This document shows, in pieces, positions 6,705 through 7,147 of a stretch of 7,147 nucleotides of DNA. How positions within the stretch are numbered: position 1 is the first letter of the stretch; every line of letters starts with the position of its first letter. Position numbers and translations under genes: made by a program. This stretch comes from an uncultured Pseudomonas sp. Lineage in GTDB: Bacteria > Pseudomonadota > Gammaproteobacteria > Pseudomonadales > Pseudomonadaceae. Location: contig CALMID010000332.1 in NCBI GenBank assembly GCA_937863915.1, positions 1 to 7,147 of the forward strand, read 5' to 3'. Under the pieces are notes generated by a model. The model saw only the letters and a program-made list of their open reading frames with translations. It was not told the DNA's origin and ran no database searches.

Positions 6705-7147
6705 ATGCGTGCTCTGCTGCTTGTCGCCCTTGTCCTCCTGGGCCTGAATGCTCAGGCCTTCGAACTGCAGCCCTACTCCGCCAGCTACACCGCCGACTGG
6801 AAGCAGGTACCGATCAGCGGCACCGCCGAGCGCAGCCTCAAGCCGCTGGGCGATGGCCGCTGGGAGCTGAATTTCGAGGCCGCCATGCTGGTGGCCAGTC
6901 TCAGCGAAGTCAGCACCTTTCGCATCGAGAATGACACCCTGCTGCCGCTGACCTACCGCTTCAACCGCGGCGGACTGGGCAAGAGCAAACAGGTCGAGCA
7001 TGACTTCGACTGGACCGAAAAGCAGGTGATCGGCAGCGATCGCGGCGAGCAGGTACGCCTGCCGCTGAACCGCGGCATGCTCGACAAATCGACCTATCAG
7101 CTAGCCCTGCAGCAAGCCGTGGCCAACGGCGAGAAGAACGTCAGCTA
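6705..7147 (+). CDS. DUF3108 domain-containing exported protein (3' end outside the window)
   Basis: An open frame runs from the ATG at 6705 to the window end without a stop, giving 147 complete codons of a longer gene. It begins with a signal peptide: MRALLLVALVLLGLNAQA, with likely cleavage after Ala18 (NAQA before FELQPYSASY). The following part fits the DUF3108 family of periplasmic or outer-membrane-associated proteins of unknown function: PYSASYTADWK near 23-33, then GRWELNFEAAMLVASLSEVS (51-70), and YRFNRGGLGKSK (84-95), with alternating hydrophobic residues suggesting beta strands. Members are normally about 220-260 residues, so roughly a third is missing. It follows purN by 17 bases in the same direction and has a good ribosome binding site, so it probably shares the purMN transcript. 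I see no catalytic motif. The family name is from pattern memory and synteny. Confidence 0.8.
   Translation, partial: MRALLLVALVLLGLNAQAFELQPYSASYTADWKQVPISGTAERSLKPLGDGRWELNFEAAMLVASLSEVSTFRIENDTLLPLTYRFNRGGLGKSKQVEHDFDWTEKQVIGSDRGEQVRLPLNRGMLDKSTYQLALQQAVANGEKNVS

Overview
The window is a compact, GC-rich, almost fully coding piece of gammaproteobacterial chromosome. The proteins and gene order (arsC-like reductase, WrbA, DUF2069, Hda, AI-2E family membrane protein, CDP-alcohol phosphotransferase, DUF2066, PurM, PurN, DUF3108) are those of the core genome of Pseudomonas or a close relative. This assignment rests on recognised protein families and remembered synteny, not on a database search. 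I see no mobile element, CRISPR array, tRNA or rRNA, and no gene-free stretch over 300 bases. The longest non-coding gap is about 180 bp, between DUF2066 and purM.

Layout. Positions 1-1373 (+): the probable last codons of an upstream gene, then arsC, wrbA and a DUF2069 membrane protein, packed with stop/start overlaps as one operon. It ends at a perfect inverted repeat (1381-1402) lying between two convergent transcription units. Positions 1407-4803 (-): a four-gene operon read leftward in the order DUF2066 exported protein, CDP-alcohol phosphatidyltransferase, AI-2E family transporter, hda. The last two junctions are overlapping stop/start codons. Positions 4804-4984: a divergent promoter region with a clear extended -10 box for purM and a weaker candidate promoter for the DUF2066 operon. 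Positions 4985-7147 (+): purM and purN, overlapping by one base, then a DUF3108 exported protein cut off by the window end.

How they work together. PurM and PurN are two enzymes of de novo purine synthesis. The leftward operon couples membrane genes, including a probable phospholipid head-group transferase, to Hda, the clamp-dependent inactivator of DnaA-ATP. The arsC/wrbA pair are small redox enzymes.

I did not find a new defence, mobile or biosynthetic system. The observations most worth a second look are at the nucleotide level around the start of hda: a cluster of A/T-ending codons with a -10-like box, a GCAA-loop hairpin, and a second copy of one hairpin arm at the hda start codon that would allow an alternative fold. 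The genetic linkage of a putative acidic-phospholipid synthase with hda is the other.
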